Shown here: piece after piece, positions 9,936-19,833 of the stretch
Layout of the letters: each line of letters begins with the position of its first letter
How positions within the stretch are numbered: position 1 is the first letter of the stretch
Source of the DNA: Streptomyces wedmorensis
GTDB lineage: Bacteria > Actinomycetota > Actinomycetes > Streptomycetales > Streptomycetaceae
Assembly (NCBI RefSeq): GCF_000716445.1
Contig: NZ_JNWK01000020.1
Span: 62,001-126,000 of the forward strand
DNA: 64,000 nucleotides
Direction: 5' to 3'
Translations under genes and position numbers: made by a program
Notes under the pieces: model-generated
Database searches by the model: none
The model's input: only the letters and a program-made list of their open reading frames with translations
Told to the model about the DNA's origin: nothing

Positions 9936-10023
9936 ACTTGCACTTAGTTCAAGTGGCGATGTCGAGAACTGTAGAACCGGACTTGAACTATGTGCAAGTG
10001 GTCTCTTGAACTTTGTGCAGTTC
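9936..10023. promoter_or_regulatory. Three TetR operator-like sites
   Basis: Site 1 (9936-9954, ACTTGCACTTAGTTCAAGT) and site 2 (9981-9999, ACTTGAACTATGTGCAAGT) are inverted copies of one another with one mismatch. Site 3 (10005-10023) shares CTTGAACTTTGTGCAG. They lie between the divergent membrane-protein genes and tetR, in the usual position for autoregulated TetR repressors. Confidence 0.7.
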
Positions 10024-10048
10024 GACTTCGCGGCCCTATCGTGAGCCC

Positions 10049-10732
10049 ATGCCTCGCTCCACACTGACCCGCGACCAGATCGTCACGACCGCCATCGAGC
10101 TCCTGGACGAGGAAGGCCTCGAAGGACTGAACATGCGCGCCCTCGGGCAACGCCTGGACTCCGCGGCCACGGCCGTCTACTGGCACGTCAAGAGCAAGGA
10201 CAACCTCGTCACCCTCGCCGGCGACCGGGTCTGGGACGAGATCCGCCTACCCGACCTCGACGCCGTCGACTGGCGCACGGCCGCCACCGCCATGGCCGGC
10301 GACCTGTACGCGATGTTCACTCGCCATCCCTGGCTGGTGCAGGCCTTCGCGAGTCACCTCTTCCACGGCGAGGCCAAGGCTCGCCACGACGACCACACCC
10401 TCGCCGTCTACGAGGCCGCGGGATTCAGCGAGCCGGAGGCGGATCGTGCCGCCGGCGCGGTCTTCACGTACGTCCTCGGCAACGCCTCCGCCGTCGCCGC
10501 CACCGCCTCCCTCACCCGCCGCATCGAGCGGGACGGCGAGGACACCGAGGCAGCCTTCGCCGCCACGATGAAGGAGGCCGTCGAGGTCGCCGGCCGCTTC
10601 CCCCGCCTGCGGTCCCGGATCGACGCTGCGGCCGCCGCCGGCTACGCCGACGCACCCGACGACACCTTCGACTTCGGCCTCCAGTCCCTCCTCGACGGCC
10701 TGACCGCCCGCCTGCCGCACACACAGAACTGA
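10049..10732 (+). CDS. TetR-family transcriptional regulator (TetR_C-type)
   Basis: The 227-residue protein has an N-terminal helix-turn-helix (LTRDQIVTTAIELLDEEGLEGLNMRALGQRL... then AVYWHVKSKDNLV, about residues 5-48), the classic TetR signature. A ligand-binding C-terminal domain of the tetracycline-repressor type follows (WRTAATAMAGDLYAMFTRHPWLV). Start ATG 10049. It is divergent from two membrane-protein genes, with three operator-like sites in between, and a fourth lies downstream before a truncated hydrolase. The effector is unknown. Confidence 0.93.
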   Translation: MPRSTLTRDQIVTTAIELLDEEGLEGLNMRALGQRLDSAATAVYWHVKSKDNLVTLAGDRVWDEIRLPDLDAVDWRTAATAMAGDLYAMFTRHPWLVQAFASHLFHGEAKARHDDHTLAVYEAAGFSEPEADRAAGAVFTYVLGNASAVAATASLTRRIERDGEDTEAAFAATMKEAVEVAGRFPRLRSRIDAAAAAGYADAPDDTFDFGLQSLLDGLTARLPHTQN

Positions 10733-10774
10733 CCGGCAGGCCAATACGTCAGGGCCGCGGGGCCCGTAAGGGAC

Positions 10775-10803
10775 AGAAGGCCCGGGGATCCCCCGGGCCT
10801 TCT
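10775..10803 (+). terminator. Rho-independent-type hairpin after tetR
   Basis: A perfect 13-bp stem (AGAAGGCCCGGGG / CCCCGGGCCTTCT) with a 3-nt loop lies 43 bp after the tetR stop. Confidence 0.85.
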
Positions 10804-10851
10804 GCATGCCGTCGACGCCTGGAGATCCCGCACGGGCAGGATCACATCGCT

Positions 10852-10868
10852 CTTGAACTTGGTTCAGG
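10852..10868. promoter_or_regulatory. Fourth TetR operator-like site
   Basis: CTTGAACTTGGTTCAGG matches the sites at 9936-10023 (shared CTTGAACTT) and has the half-site symmetry TTGAAC/GTTCA. It abuts the truncated serine-hydrolase frame, so a deletion may have joined operator DNA to the interior of that gene. Confidence 0.5.
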
Positions 10869-12116
10869 AATCACCAGGACACCCTTTTCCTCGCGGGATC
10901 GATCTCCAAGTCCTTCACGGCGACCGCGCTGATGCGGCTGGTCGCCAACGGCCGCGTCGACCTGCACGCCCCGGTGCGCCGGTACGCCCCCGAACTCGGG
11001 CTCGCCGACGAGCGGTCCGCCGAGACCGTCACCGTCCTGCAGCTGCTCGACCACACCTCCGTCCTCGACTGGCGGTTCGGCGCCGAGACGGGAGAGGGCG
11101 ACGAAGCACTGGCCTCCTACGTGGCCCGCCTGGACGAGGCCCAGCTGATCGGGTCGCCCGGCGCACGCTTCTCGTACAGCCAGACGGCCTACAACCTCGC
11201 CGGGCGGATCGTCGAGAAGGTCACCGGACAGCCCTTCGACCGGGCCGTCGACGTGCTGCTGTTCGCTCCACTCGGGAGGGCGGACACGGTCTACTCGCTC
11301 GACGCGACGCTCACCCGGCCCTTCACGGCCCCGCACCACCGCGACGAGGACGGCACCCTCTCGGCTCTCGCGCCCTGGACCGAGGACCGCGCCAACAGCG
11401 CCGGCGGCGGCGCCGTCTCGTCGATGTCCGACCTGCTCCGCTGGGCCCGGTTCCACCTCCGGCTCGGCCTCTCCGACGACGGCGCCCGCGTGATGTCCCT
11501 TCAGGAGCTGCGCCGGACGCAGCAGCCGACCGTCGAGCTGCGGGCGACGTCGCTCGGCGACGCCATAGGCATCGGCTGGCTCCTGCGCGACACCGACGGC
11601 GTCCGCGTCGTAGAGCACGGCGGCTCCGCCCGCGGCCAGTTCGCCGACCTGCGCCTCGTCCCCGAGCGGGACTTCGCCATCGCCGTGGCGTCCCACGAGG
11701 GCCCGGACGGCGGGCTCGCCCTCAACCAGGCCGTCGTCCGCTGGGCACTTGAGCACTGCCTCGGTGTGATCGACCGCGATCCCGAGCCTCTCCCCTACAA
11801 CCCTGCGCGCGCCCGCGAGATCGCAGGGGACTACGAGAACGAGATGATGACGATCACCGTCGACACCGACCGGTCCGAGCTGACGATCGCCTGCGCGATC
11901 GAGCCGGAACTCCGCGCGGCATCCGCCGCCGAGATGCCGGCCGACCTCCCGGCGGCCGGCCTCGGCCTGCTTCCGGGGGACGGCGACGAGTTCATCGTCA
12001 CCGCCGGCGGCCTCCAGGGACAGCGCGGCTACTTCTCCCGCGACCGCACCGACGCGATCACCGGAGTCGACCTCGGGGGCAGGCTGTTCACCAGGATCAC
12101 CCCGACCGCGCGGTGA
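10857..12116 (+). pseudogene. Beta-lactamase-class-C-like serine hydrolase, 5' truncated
   Basis: The frame encodes a penicillin-binding-protein/beta-lactamase-family hydrolase. The nucleophile motif SxxK is seen as SISK in DTLFLAGSISKSF (codons at about 10893-10904), then YSQTAYN for the YxN motif and HGGSARG for the HxG motif, with a C-terminal accessory domain. An in-frame TGA at 10854 lies only about 13 codons before SISK and there is no start codon between them. The normal N-terminal 40 or more residues are missing. An ATG at 10932 would exclude the catalytic serine. The 5' end abuts an operator-like sequence, consistent with a deletion junction. Confidence 0.8.
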
Positions 12117-12263
12117 CGGGAGGGCGCAGGTGATCCGGCGAGGCGGCACATACGTGCACAGGCCGGACAGGGCAGACTCAGGACTGCGGGCAGCATGTTC
12201 ACGATCGCCGCGAACCATGCCACCAGGTGGATCGGGTGGTCGGGCCGGGCGGCCGGCGACTGT

Positions 12264-12926
<663 letters not shown>

Positions 12927-13009
12927 GAAAGTGCACGGGATCCTGAATTCAGGAGATCGTGAATTATCTCTCGGGCGCCGTCGACTTCAGCCCCTGGAGG
13001 CCGTCGGCC

Positions 13010-15625
13010 TCATGAGTCGGCGTGGGCAGGGGCACCCGGCATCCGGGAATCCGCGCCGGGCAGCGTGACGACCATGGTCAGGCCGCCGCCAGGGGTGTCC
13101 TCCGCGGTGAGGGTGCCGCCCATCGCCTCGGTGAGCCCGCGCGCCAGTGCCAGGCCGAGGCCGACACCGGTGGTGTTGTCGGTGTCGCCGAGACGCTGGA
13201 AGGGTTCGAAGACACGGTCGCGGTCGGCGGCCGGGAGGCCGGGCCCTCGGTCGGCGACACGGAGTTCGACGCGGCCGGAGAGCGTACTGGCCCCGAGGCG
13301 GACGCCGCGCCCGGGTGGGGAATGGCGGACCGCGTTGGCGACCAGGTTGGCGACGACCCTTTCGAGGAGCGGAGGGTCGGCGAGGACGAGCGGGGAGTGC
13401 TCCAGTCCGTCCAGGGTCACCCGGTGCTCCGCGTCCGGGAGCCCGTCCAGGGCGGCGGGGACGACTTCCTCCCAGGCCGTGGGGCGGAGGTCCAGGGCGA
13501 GTGCCCCGGCCTGGAGGCGGCTCATGTCGAGCAGGTTCTCGACGAGTCGGCTGAGCCGGGCCATGGACTCGTCGGCGGTGGCCAGGAGCTCGTCGCGGTC
13601 CTCGGCGCTGAAGTCGACGTCGGGGTTGCGCAGGGAGGCGACGGCGGCCCAGCCGGCGGCGAGCGGGGTCCGCAGGTCGTGGCTGACGGCGGCGAGCAGC
13701 GCGGTGCGCATCCGGTCGGCCGCCTTCACGGGCTCGGCCTCGGCCGCCGCCTCTGCGAGGCGGGCCCGTTCGACGGCGGCGGTGACGTGGGCGGCGAAGG
13801 CGGTGAGGACACGGCGCTCGGCGGCCGGCAGGGTGCGCCCGCGCAGCACGAGGAAGCCTCCGTCGCCGAGGGCGACCTGGCTCGCGGCCGGATCGTCCAC
13901 GGGGTGGTCGACGAGTTCGACAGCGTGGGCACCGAAGGTCTCCCGGGTGCGGGCGAGCAGGGCGGGCACCGTGTGCTCGCCCCGTACGACGGAGCCGGCG
14001 AGCGCGGAGAGGGTCTCGGCCTCGGCGGTGGCCCGCGAGGCCCGGCGCGACAACCGCAGCGACCGGTCGACGATCGCCGCGACGATGCCGGCGACGAGGA
14101 CGAACACCCCGAGGACGAGCACGCTGTCGGGGTCGCCGAAGGAGAACGCTCCGATGGGCGGCATGAACCAGTAGTTGAGCAGCAGTGAGGCCGTCACCGC
14201 GGCGACGAGGGCGGAGCCGATGCCGCCGAAGCACGCCACCCCGACCACGGTGACCAGGAAGAGCAGGGCCTCGCTGGTGAGGTTGAGGCTCCCCCGGGCC
14301 CGGTCGAGGAGCAGTGTCAGCAGTACGGGGAGGACCACGCCCGCGAGGGGGCCGGCGATCCGACGGGGCAGCGGGAGGGTGCGCCGCAGCGAGGGCAGCA
14401 GGCGACCTCGGCCCGCCCGCTCGTGCGTGACCATGTGCACGTCGATGCCGCCGGAGAGGGTGACCGCGGTCTCGCCGATGCCCCGCCCGGTGAGGAAGCG
14501 TTCCAGCCGGCCGCGCCGACTGGTGCCGAGGACCAGCTGGGTGGCGTCCGACGCCCGGGCAAACTCCACCAGCGCCGTCGGCACGTCCTCGCCGACGACC
14601 GTGTGATAGCTGCCGCCGATGCTCTCGACCAGACGCCGCTGGCGGGCGAGCGCCCCGGAGGAGGCTCCCGCCGCGAGCCCGTCGCCGCCCACCACGTGGA
14701 CGGCCGACAGTTCGCCGTGGGCCGAGCGGGCGGCGATCCGGCCGGCGCGGCGTATGAGGGTGTCACCCTCCGGGCCACCCGTCAGACCGACGACGACCCG
14801 CTCCCGGGCCTCCCAGACGCCGGCGATGCCGTGGTCGGAGCGGTACGTCCGCAGCGCGTCGTCGACCCGGTCGGCGACCCAGAGCAGGGCGAGCTCTCGC
14901 AGCGCGGTGAGGTTGCCGGGGCGGAACCAGCCGGCGAGGGCGGCGTCCACCATCTCGGGAGGGTGGACGTTGCCGTGCGCCATCCGGCGGCGCAGCTCCT
15001 CGGGGTCGACGTCGACGAGGACGATCTGGTCGGCGCGGCGGACGAAGCCGTCGGGGACGGTCTCGCCCGGCGGCACCTCGGTGATCCGCTCGACGACGTC
15101 GCTGAGCGATTCCAGGTGCTGGACGTCGATGGTGGAGACGACGTCGATGCCGGCCGCGAGCAGTTCCTCGACGTCCTGCCAGCGGCGGGCGTTTCGGTGA
15201 CCCGGCGGGTTGGTGCGGGCGAGGTCGTCGAGAAGGAGGAGTTCGGGCCTGCGGCGCAGGGCGGTGTCGAGGTCGAACGTGCCGGGAGCGCCGCCCGGAT
15301 CCCTGACGGGCGCGCTGGCGGGGTCACGTCCGGATCCGTAGCCAAGGCCGCCGCCGGGCCGGTTCCCGCTCGCGTGCTCCGGCCGCTCCAGCCGCTCCAG
15401 ACCGTGGAGCAGGGCTTCGGTGTGCGGTCGGCCCCGGCAGTCGGCGGCGCCGACGACCACGTCCGTGCCCCGTGCCGCTCTGCGGTGGCCCTCGTCGAGC
15501 ATCCGGTACGTCTTGCCGACCCCGGCCGCGGCGCCGACGAGGACCCTCAGCCTGCCGGGGCGGGCGGCGGGCGGGCCCGTCTCCGGGCGGGCGGCGGAGG
15601 GGTACGTCTCCGGGCGCCCGGTCAC
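13010..15625 (-). CDS. kdpD: KdpD-like sensor histidine kinase, copy 2
   Basis: The 871-residue protein has the complete KdpD layout: N-terminal domain with Walker A (VGAAAGVGKT), universal-stress-like domain, DUF4118 membrane block (about residues 395-485), GAF-like linker, H-box AAVSHDLRTPLAAGW, N-box VANAVRHSPPGRG and G-boxes DRGPGLP and TGVGLGLALARGL. GTG 15625 is chosen because it lies 2 bp after the kdpF2 stop. Longer in-frame upstream sequence is kdpF2 in another frame. No kdpE neighbour exists, so the partner may be the kdpE at 2369. It is the only intact, full-length KdpD in the window. Confidence 0.92.
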   Translation of the reverse strand: MTGRPETYPSAARPETGPPAARPGRLRVLVGAAAGVGKTYRMLDEGHRRAARGTDVVVGAADCRGRPHTEALLHGLERLERPEHASGNRPGGGLGYGSGRDPASAPVRDPGGAPGTFDLDTALRRRPELLLLDDLARTNPPGHRNARRWQDVEELLAAGIDVVSTIDVQHLESLSDVVERITEVPPGETVPDGFVRRADQIVLVDVDPEELRRRMAHGNVHPPEMVDAALAGWFRPGNLTALRELALLWVADRVDDALRTYRSDHGIAGVWEARERVVVGLTGGPEGDTLIRRAGRIAARSAHGELSAVHVVGGDGLAAGASSGALARQRRLVESIGGSYHTVVGEDVPTALVEFARASDATQLVLGTSRRGRLERFLTGRGIGETAVTLSGGIDVHMVTHERAGRGRLLPSLRRTLPLPRRIAGPLAGVVLPVLLTLLLDRARGSLNLTSEALLFLVTVVGVACFGGIGSALVAAVTASLLLNYWFMPPIGAFSFGDPDSVLVLGVFVLVAGIVAAIVDRSLRLSRRASRATAEAETLSALAGSVVRGEHTVPALLARTRETFGAHAVELVDHPVDDPAASQVALGDGGFLVLRGRTLPAAERRVLTAFAAHVTAAVERARLAEAAAEAEPVKAADRMRTALLAAVSHDLRTPLAAGWAAVASLRNPDVDFSAEDRDELLATADESMARLSRLVENLLDMSRLQAGALALDLRPTAWEEVVPAALDGLPDAEHRVTLDGLEHSPLVLADPPLLERVVANLVANAVRHSPPGRGVRLGASTLSGRVELRVADRGPGLPAADRDRVFEPFQRLGDTDNTTGVGLGLALARGLTEAMGGTLTAEDTPGGGLTMVVTLPGADSRMPGAPAHADS

Positions 15626-15627
15626 GG

Positions 15628-15717
15628 TCAGAACTTCTCCGGGCGGATGAGTGCGGCCACGAGGTAGCCGACGAGGGCGAGGGCGACGAGGAGACCGACC
15701 ACGTTCTCGATGCTCAC
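15628..15717 (-). CDS. kdpF: KdpF-like peptide, copy 2
   Basis: The 29-residue peptide (start GTG 15717) closely resembles the first KdpF: SIENVVGLLVALALVGYLVAAL followed by IRPEKF. It is directly upstream of kdpD2 rather than kdpA, so kdpABC have apparently been lost or never belonged here. Confidence 0.85.
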   Translation of the reverse strand: MSIENVVGLLVALALVGYLVAALIRPEKF

Positions 15718-16560
15718 GAACGATCAACTCCCGTTGGAGTGCCGGCCGGGGCCGGTGTGCGGATGTCTGCTTCCATCGAAGCGGGCGACGTGGCCCGCTT
15801 CCGTCACCTTGACGACGTCCTGTCGCCGGACGGGCGGACACTGATGAAGCCCTGACGGGTCCTGTACGCGTGATGCCCACGGACGGGTGCGGCACTACCT
15901 GGCACGGCAAGGCGAGGCCGGGAGCGTACGGCCGGACTCGTCCGGCCCGCGGCCACCCCCTCGGTGCCGCGGGCCGGATCGTCCCTCGCGTCGGACGGCG
16001 TCGTCGATCGCGCCGAGGTGTCGGTCCGGGCCGTCGGTCACGGACCGTGCGCGCCGGTCTTTCGACGGCGCGTTCCCTCCCACCTCGGACCTTCGAACGG
16101 TCGTCCGATCCCCCGTGAGGTGATCATCCTGCGTCGGTTCCGGTCCCGTTCCGGGCGTCGTTGACGGTCTTCTGACGCCGCGTCGCCCCGCTTTGACGGG
16201 CCTTTGACGAAGCCGTCGGAGACGCCGTAAGAGCCTCGTCAAAGCCTGCCCCGAACCACGGGGCCGGCGGCTCCGGGCGTCTAGATTCGCCCTCGGTCGC
16301 TCACCGACCGGGGACGTCAGTGGCCTGACCGTCCCGGGCCGCGGGGGCGCGGGACGCCCTCCCATCCGGCGCCCGTGCCCCCGTACCGCGCGACCGCGCT
16401 GCCCGTCCACAGCCGCACGGCGGGGGCCGGGGCACGCGCCCCGGCCTCCCGCACGGTGTGCCCCGCGCAGCGGTCGCCGTGCGCTGTGAGCCGATGGCCC
16501 CAGCCGTCCCCTTCCGGCCTCCGCCGCGCGGACGGCCGGCTTCTCAGAAGGTCTCCCGCG
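15718..16560. other. 843-bp divergent intergenic region between kdpF2 and kdpB2
   Basis: No convincing gene was seen. Several short ORFs here lack ribosome sites and domain content. The region contains the TGACG array at 16162-16209 and a possible -10 (TAGATT) near 16282. Its unusual length suggests that intervening genes, perhaps kdpA, were deleted. Confidence 0.5.
16162..16209 (+). promoter_or_regulatory. TGACG box array upstream of kdpB2
   Basis: TGACG begins at 16162, 16173, 16194 and 16205 (spacing 11, 21, 11), so all four face the same side of the helix. An inverted copy (CGTCA) is at 16237. It matches arrays before the other potassium genes. Confidence 0.65.
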
Positions 16561-18606
16561 ATGCACTCCGCCGCGCCCCGACCGACGCCCACCTCCACGG
16601 CCCCGGCGTCCCCCGTGAATCCGTCCGCCCCCGACTTCCCTGCCGTACCACCCCGGAATCCTGCCCCCCGCTTCCGCCCCCGACGGCGCCGGGCGGGCCA
16701 CGGCGGGCTGCTCGACCCGGTGCAGCTGGTGAAGTCCTTCCCGGACGCGCTGCGCAAGCTGCACCCGCGCACCCTCATCCGGAAGCCGGTGCTCTTCGTG
16801 GTGGCCGTCGGATCGGCACTGACCACGCTCTCGGCACTCCTCGACCCGTCCGTGTTCACCTGGACCGTCAGCGTCTGGCTCTGGCTGACCGTGGTCTTCG
16901 CGAACCTGGCGGAGGCCGTCGCCGAAGGCCGGGGCCGCGCGCAGGCCGAGTCGCTGCGCAGGGCCCGTACGGACACGGTCGCGCTGCGGCTCCCGCACTG
17001 GCGGTACGGCACGGACGTCGACCGCGCGGCGACGGAGGCGGTGGCCGCGACCGAGCTCAGACAGTTCGACTTCGTCCTCGTCGAGGCGGGCGAGCTGGTC
17101 CCGGCGGACGGTGACGTCGTCGCCGGGATCGCCTCGGTCGACGAGTCCGCCGTCACCGGTGAGTCCGCGCCCGTGATCCGCGAGGCCGGGGGCGACCGCT
17201 CCGGGGTCACCGGCGGCACGACGGTGCTCTCGGACCGGATCGTCGTACGGGTCACGTCCCGGCCCGGCCACTCCTTCGTGGACCGGATGATCGCCCTCAT
17301 CGAGGGCGCACAGCGGCAGAAGACCCCGAACGAGATCGCCCTCAACATCCTCCTCTCCGCGCTGACCGTCGTCTTCGTCCTGGTGGTCGTCGCGCTGAAG
17401 CCGATGGCGGGGTACGCGGACGCCGCCCCGTCCACGACCGTGCTCGTCGCCCTCCTGGTGACCCTCATCCCCACGACGATCGGCGCGCTGCTCTCGGCGA
17501 TCGGCATCGCGGGCATGGACCGGCTGGTGCAGCGCAACGTGCTCGCCATGTCCGGCCGGGCGGTGGAGGCGGCCGGCGACGTGAACACCCTGCTGCTCGA
17601 CAAGACCGGCACCATCACCCTCGGCAACCGCGAGGCCGCCGCCTTCATCCCACTCCCCGGGGTCGAGCCCTCGCTCCTCGCCGACGCCGCCCAGCTCTCC
17701 TCCCTCGCCGACGAGACCCCCGAGGGCCGGTCCGTCGCCGCGCTCGCCCGTCGGCAGTACGGCCTGGAGGCACCCGCCGAGGGCGAGTTGGCGAACCCCC
17801 GGTTCGTCGAGTTCAGCGCGCAGACCCGCATGAGCGGGATCGACCTGCGCTGGGACGGCGGCGCCTGCCACATCCGCAAGGGGGCCGCGACCCAGGTCGT
17901 CGCCTGGGTGGAGATGTACGGGGGCACGGTGCCGCCCGAGGCCCGCGCCTGGTCCGACGCGATCGCGGACGCGGGAGGAACACCCCTCCTCGTGGCCGTC
18001 CACGACGCCGACGGTCCCCGGGTCCTGGGGATCGTCCACCTCAAGGACGTCGTGAAGGACGGCATCCGGGAACGGTTCGCCGAGCTGCGCCGCATGGGGA
18101 TCCGTACCGTCATGGTCACCGGGGACAACCCGCTCACGGCCCGGGCCATCGCCCACGAGGCCGGGGTCGACGACTTCCTCGCCGAGGCGACTCCCGAGGA
18201 CAAACTCGCTCTCATCAAGCGGGAACAGGCGGGCGGGAAGCTCGTCGCGATGACCGGCGACGGCACCAACGACGCGCCCGCGCTCGCGCAGGCGGACGTC
18301 GGCGTGGCGATGAACACCGGCACGTCGGCCGCGAAGGAGGCCGGCAACATGGTCGACCTCGACTCCAACCCGACCAAGCTCATCGAGATCGTCGAGATCG
18401 GCAAGCAACTCCTCATCATCTTCAACGCCCTGATCATCGTGGCCCTGATCCCGCTCGCCCTGCGCGGCGTCCGCTACACCCCGGCGTCCGCGCACGACCT
18501 GCTGCGCCGCAATCTACTGGTGTACGGACTCGGCGGCCTCCTCCTCCCCTTCGTCGGCATCAAGGTCATCGACCTGCTCGTCTCGGCGATCCCCGGTCTC
18601 GGGTGA
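16561..18606 (+). pseudogene. kdpB: KdpB P-type ATPase, copy 2, with a 52-residue internal deletion
   Basis: The 681-residue frame starts at ATG 16561 after a proline-rich N-terminus. [27 protein letters not shown] and [12 protein letters not shown] are all present. Near 18418 GKQLLI is joined directly to IFNALII. KdpB1 and E. coli KdpB have about 52 more residues here, starting [20 protein letters not shown] and ending SAILSAVI. The frame is kept, but transmembrane helices after the catalytic core are lost, so activity is doubtful. No kdpA or kdpC accompanies it. TCATC-like microhomology at the junction fits a deletion. Confidence 0.85.
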
Positions 18607-18868
18607 ACCCCCGTCAGAAGGCCGTCAGGGAAAGCCCGTTCGGCTTGAGGTCGATCGTCCGCTCCGCTTCGATGGAAGGCATGGACAGCATGTGGCTCCT
18701 GCTCGACCGGCCGCCCCACCGGGCGCCCCGTCGTGAGCCCCGCTGCCCGGAGACCGCGGCACTGCGCTGATCCTCTCCGGTTCCGCCCGGGGCGTCGTGA
18801 CCTCTTCCCGTCCGGCGCCCCTTCTTCGTACCCGTACACCCTCGACACCCGTAAGGGACTGACCAGTC

Positions 18869-19678
18869 ATGTCCGTTTCCGGCCTTTCCTCCCGCACCGT
18901 CCTGGTGACCGGCGCCACCTCCGGCATCGGCCACCAGACGGCCCGGCTCCTCTCCGAGCGCGGCGCCACCGTCCTCGTCCACGGCCGGACCACCGAGGAG
19001 GCGCACGCCGCCACCGACCGGCTGATCACCCTGGCCGACATCGACGAGGCCCTGCTGTGCCCGTTCGGCGCGGACTTCACCCGACTGGAGGAGGTCGAGC
19101 GGCTCGCGCACCGCGTCCTGGCCGAGCACCCGCGCCTCGACGTGCTCGTCAACAACGCCGGCATGGCCGCGCCCGAGCGCCACACCGTCACCACCGACGG
19201 CAACGAGATCGCCTTCCAGGTCAACTTCCTCGCCCACTACCTCCTCACCCACCTCCTCGAACCCGCCCTCACCAGCGAGCCCGGCGGTCGCGTCGTCAAC
19301 GTCTCCTCCGTGCTCCACCGCACCGGCTCCATCCAGTGGAACGACCCCCACCGCGTCCGCCGCTACTCCCGCCTCGCCGCCTACGCCCAGTCCCAGCTGG
19401 CCCTCACCGTCTTCGCCGCCGACCCGCGCGTCACCGCCGTCTCCGTCCACCCCGGCATCTGCGCCACCAGCCTCCTTCCCCTGTACGCGCACGAGGGCAT
19501 CGCCCCGGCCGAGGGCGCCGCCCACGTCGTACGCCTCTGCGACCCGGCCACCGAGATCGTCAACGGCGCCTACTACGACCGCGACCAGCGCGTGACCCCG
19601 GCACCGGTCGCGACCGAGCCCCGCACGGTCAAGCGGCTCACGAAGCTCGCCGACCTCCTCATCGGCCAGAGCGCCTGA
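18869..19678 (+). CDS. Short-chain dehydrogenase/reductase with altered catalytic Lys
   Basis: The 269-residue Rossmann-fold protein has the cofactor motif TGATSGIG (about residues 13-20), NNAG (about 92-95) and catalytic Ser in VVNVSS. The YxxxK motif reads YAQSQ, so Gln replaces the usual active-site Lys. SDR oxidoreductases of this type use NAD(P)H on small carbonyl substrates; the substrate here is unknown. ATG 18869. The 262-bp leader upstream holds only a doubtful 29-codon ORF at 18682. The Lys-to-Gln change needs one base and could abolish activity or be an error. Confidence 0.9.
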   Translation: MSVSGLSSRTVLVTGATSGIGHQTARLLSERGATVLVHGRTTEEAHAATDRLITLADIDEALLCPFGADFTRLEEVERLAHRVLAEHPRLDVLVNNAGMAAPERHTVTTDGNEIAFQVNFLAHYLLTHLLEPALTSEPGGRVVNVSSVLHRTGSIQWNDPHRVRRYSRLAAYAQSQLALTVFAADPRVTAVSVHPGICATSLLPLYAHEGIAPAEGAAHVVRLCDPATEIVNGAYYDRDQRVTPAPVATEPRTVKRLTKLADLLIGQSA

Positions 19679-19691
19679 AGGGGGCCGGGAC

Positions 19692-19769
19692 ATGTCGAAG
19701 CGCGCCCGCGAGAAGAAGGCCCGCCGCAAGAAGAAGGCGAACCACGGCCGCAAGGCCGGCCAGAGCTGA
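19692..19769 (+). CDS. 25-residue basic protein resembling ribosomal protein bL37
   Basis: ATG 19692, preceded by GGGGCCGGGA, encodes MSKRAREKKARRKKKANHGRKAGQS. The composition and the KKANHG(K/R) core resemble the 24-residue actinobacterial ribosomal protein bL37, but the usual C-terminal RPN(A/S) is replaced by KAGQS. It may be a divergent paralogue. It lies 13 bp after the SDR gene. Confidence 0.65.
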   Translation: MSKRAREKKARRKKKANHGRKAGQS

Positions 19770-19833
19770 CCCAGCCCGGGGCGGTCCACCAGGACGGCGG
19801 GCCGCCCCGCACGCGTACCCCCGGAGGTTCCCC

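Noticed and set aside
10853..11752. Alternative 299-residue frame over the serine hydrolase
   Set aside because: Arg/Pro-rich shadow frame; the hydrolase motifs are in the neighbouring frame.
15720..16560. c-di-AMP riboswitch before kdpB2
   Set aside because: I could not find the conserved ydaO-type core; only TGACG boxes and short hairpins are visible.
18682..18771. 29-codon ORF in the SDR leader
   Set aside because: It has an ATG but no ribosome site and no leader-peptide features that can be defended.
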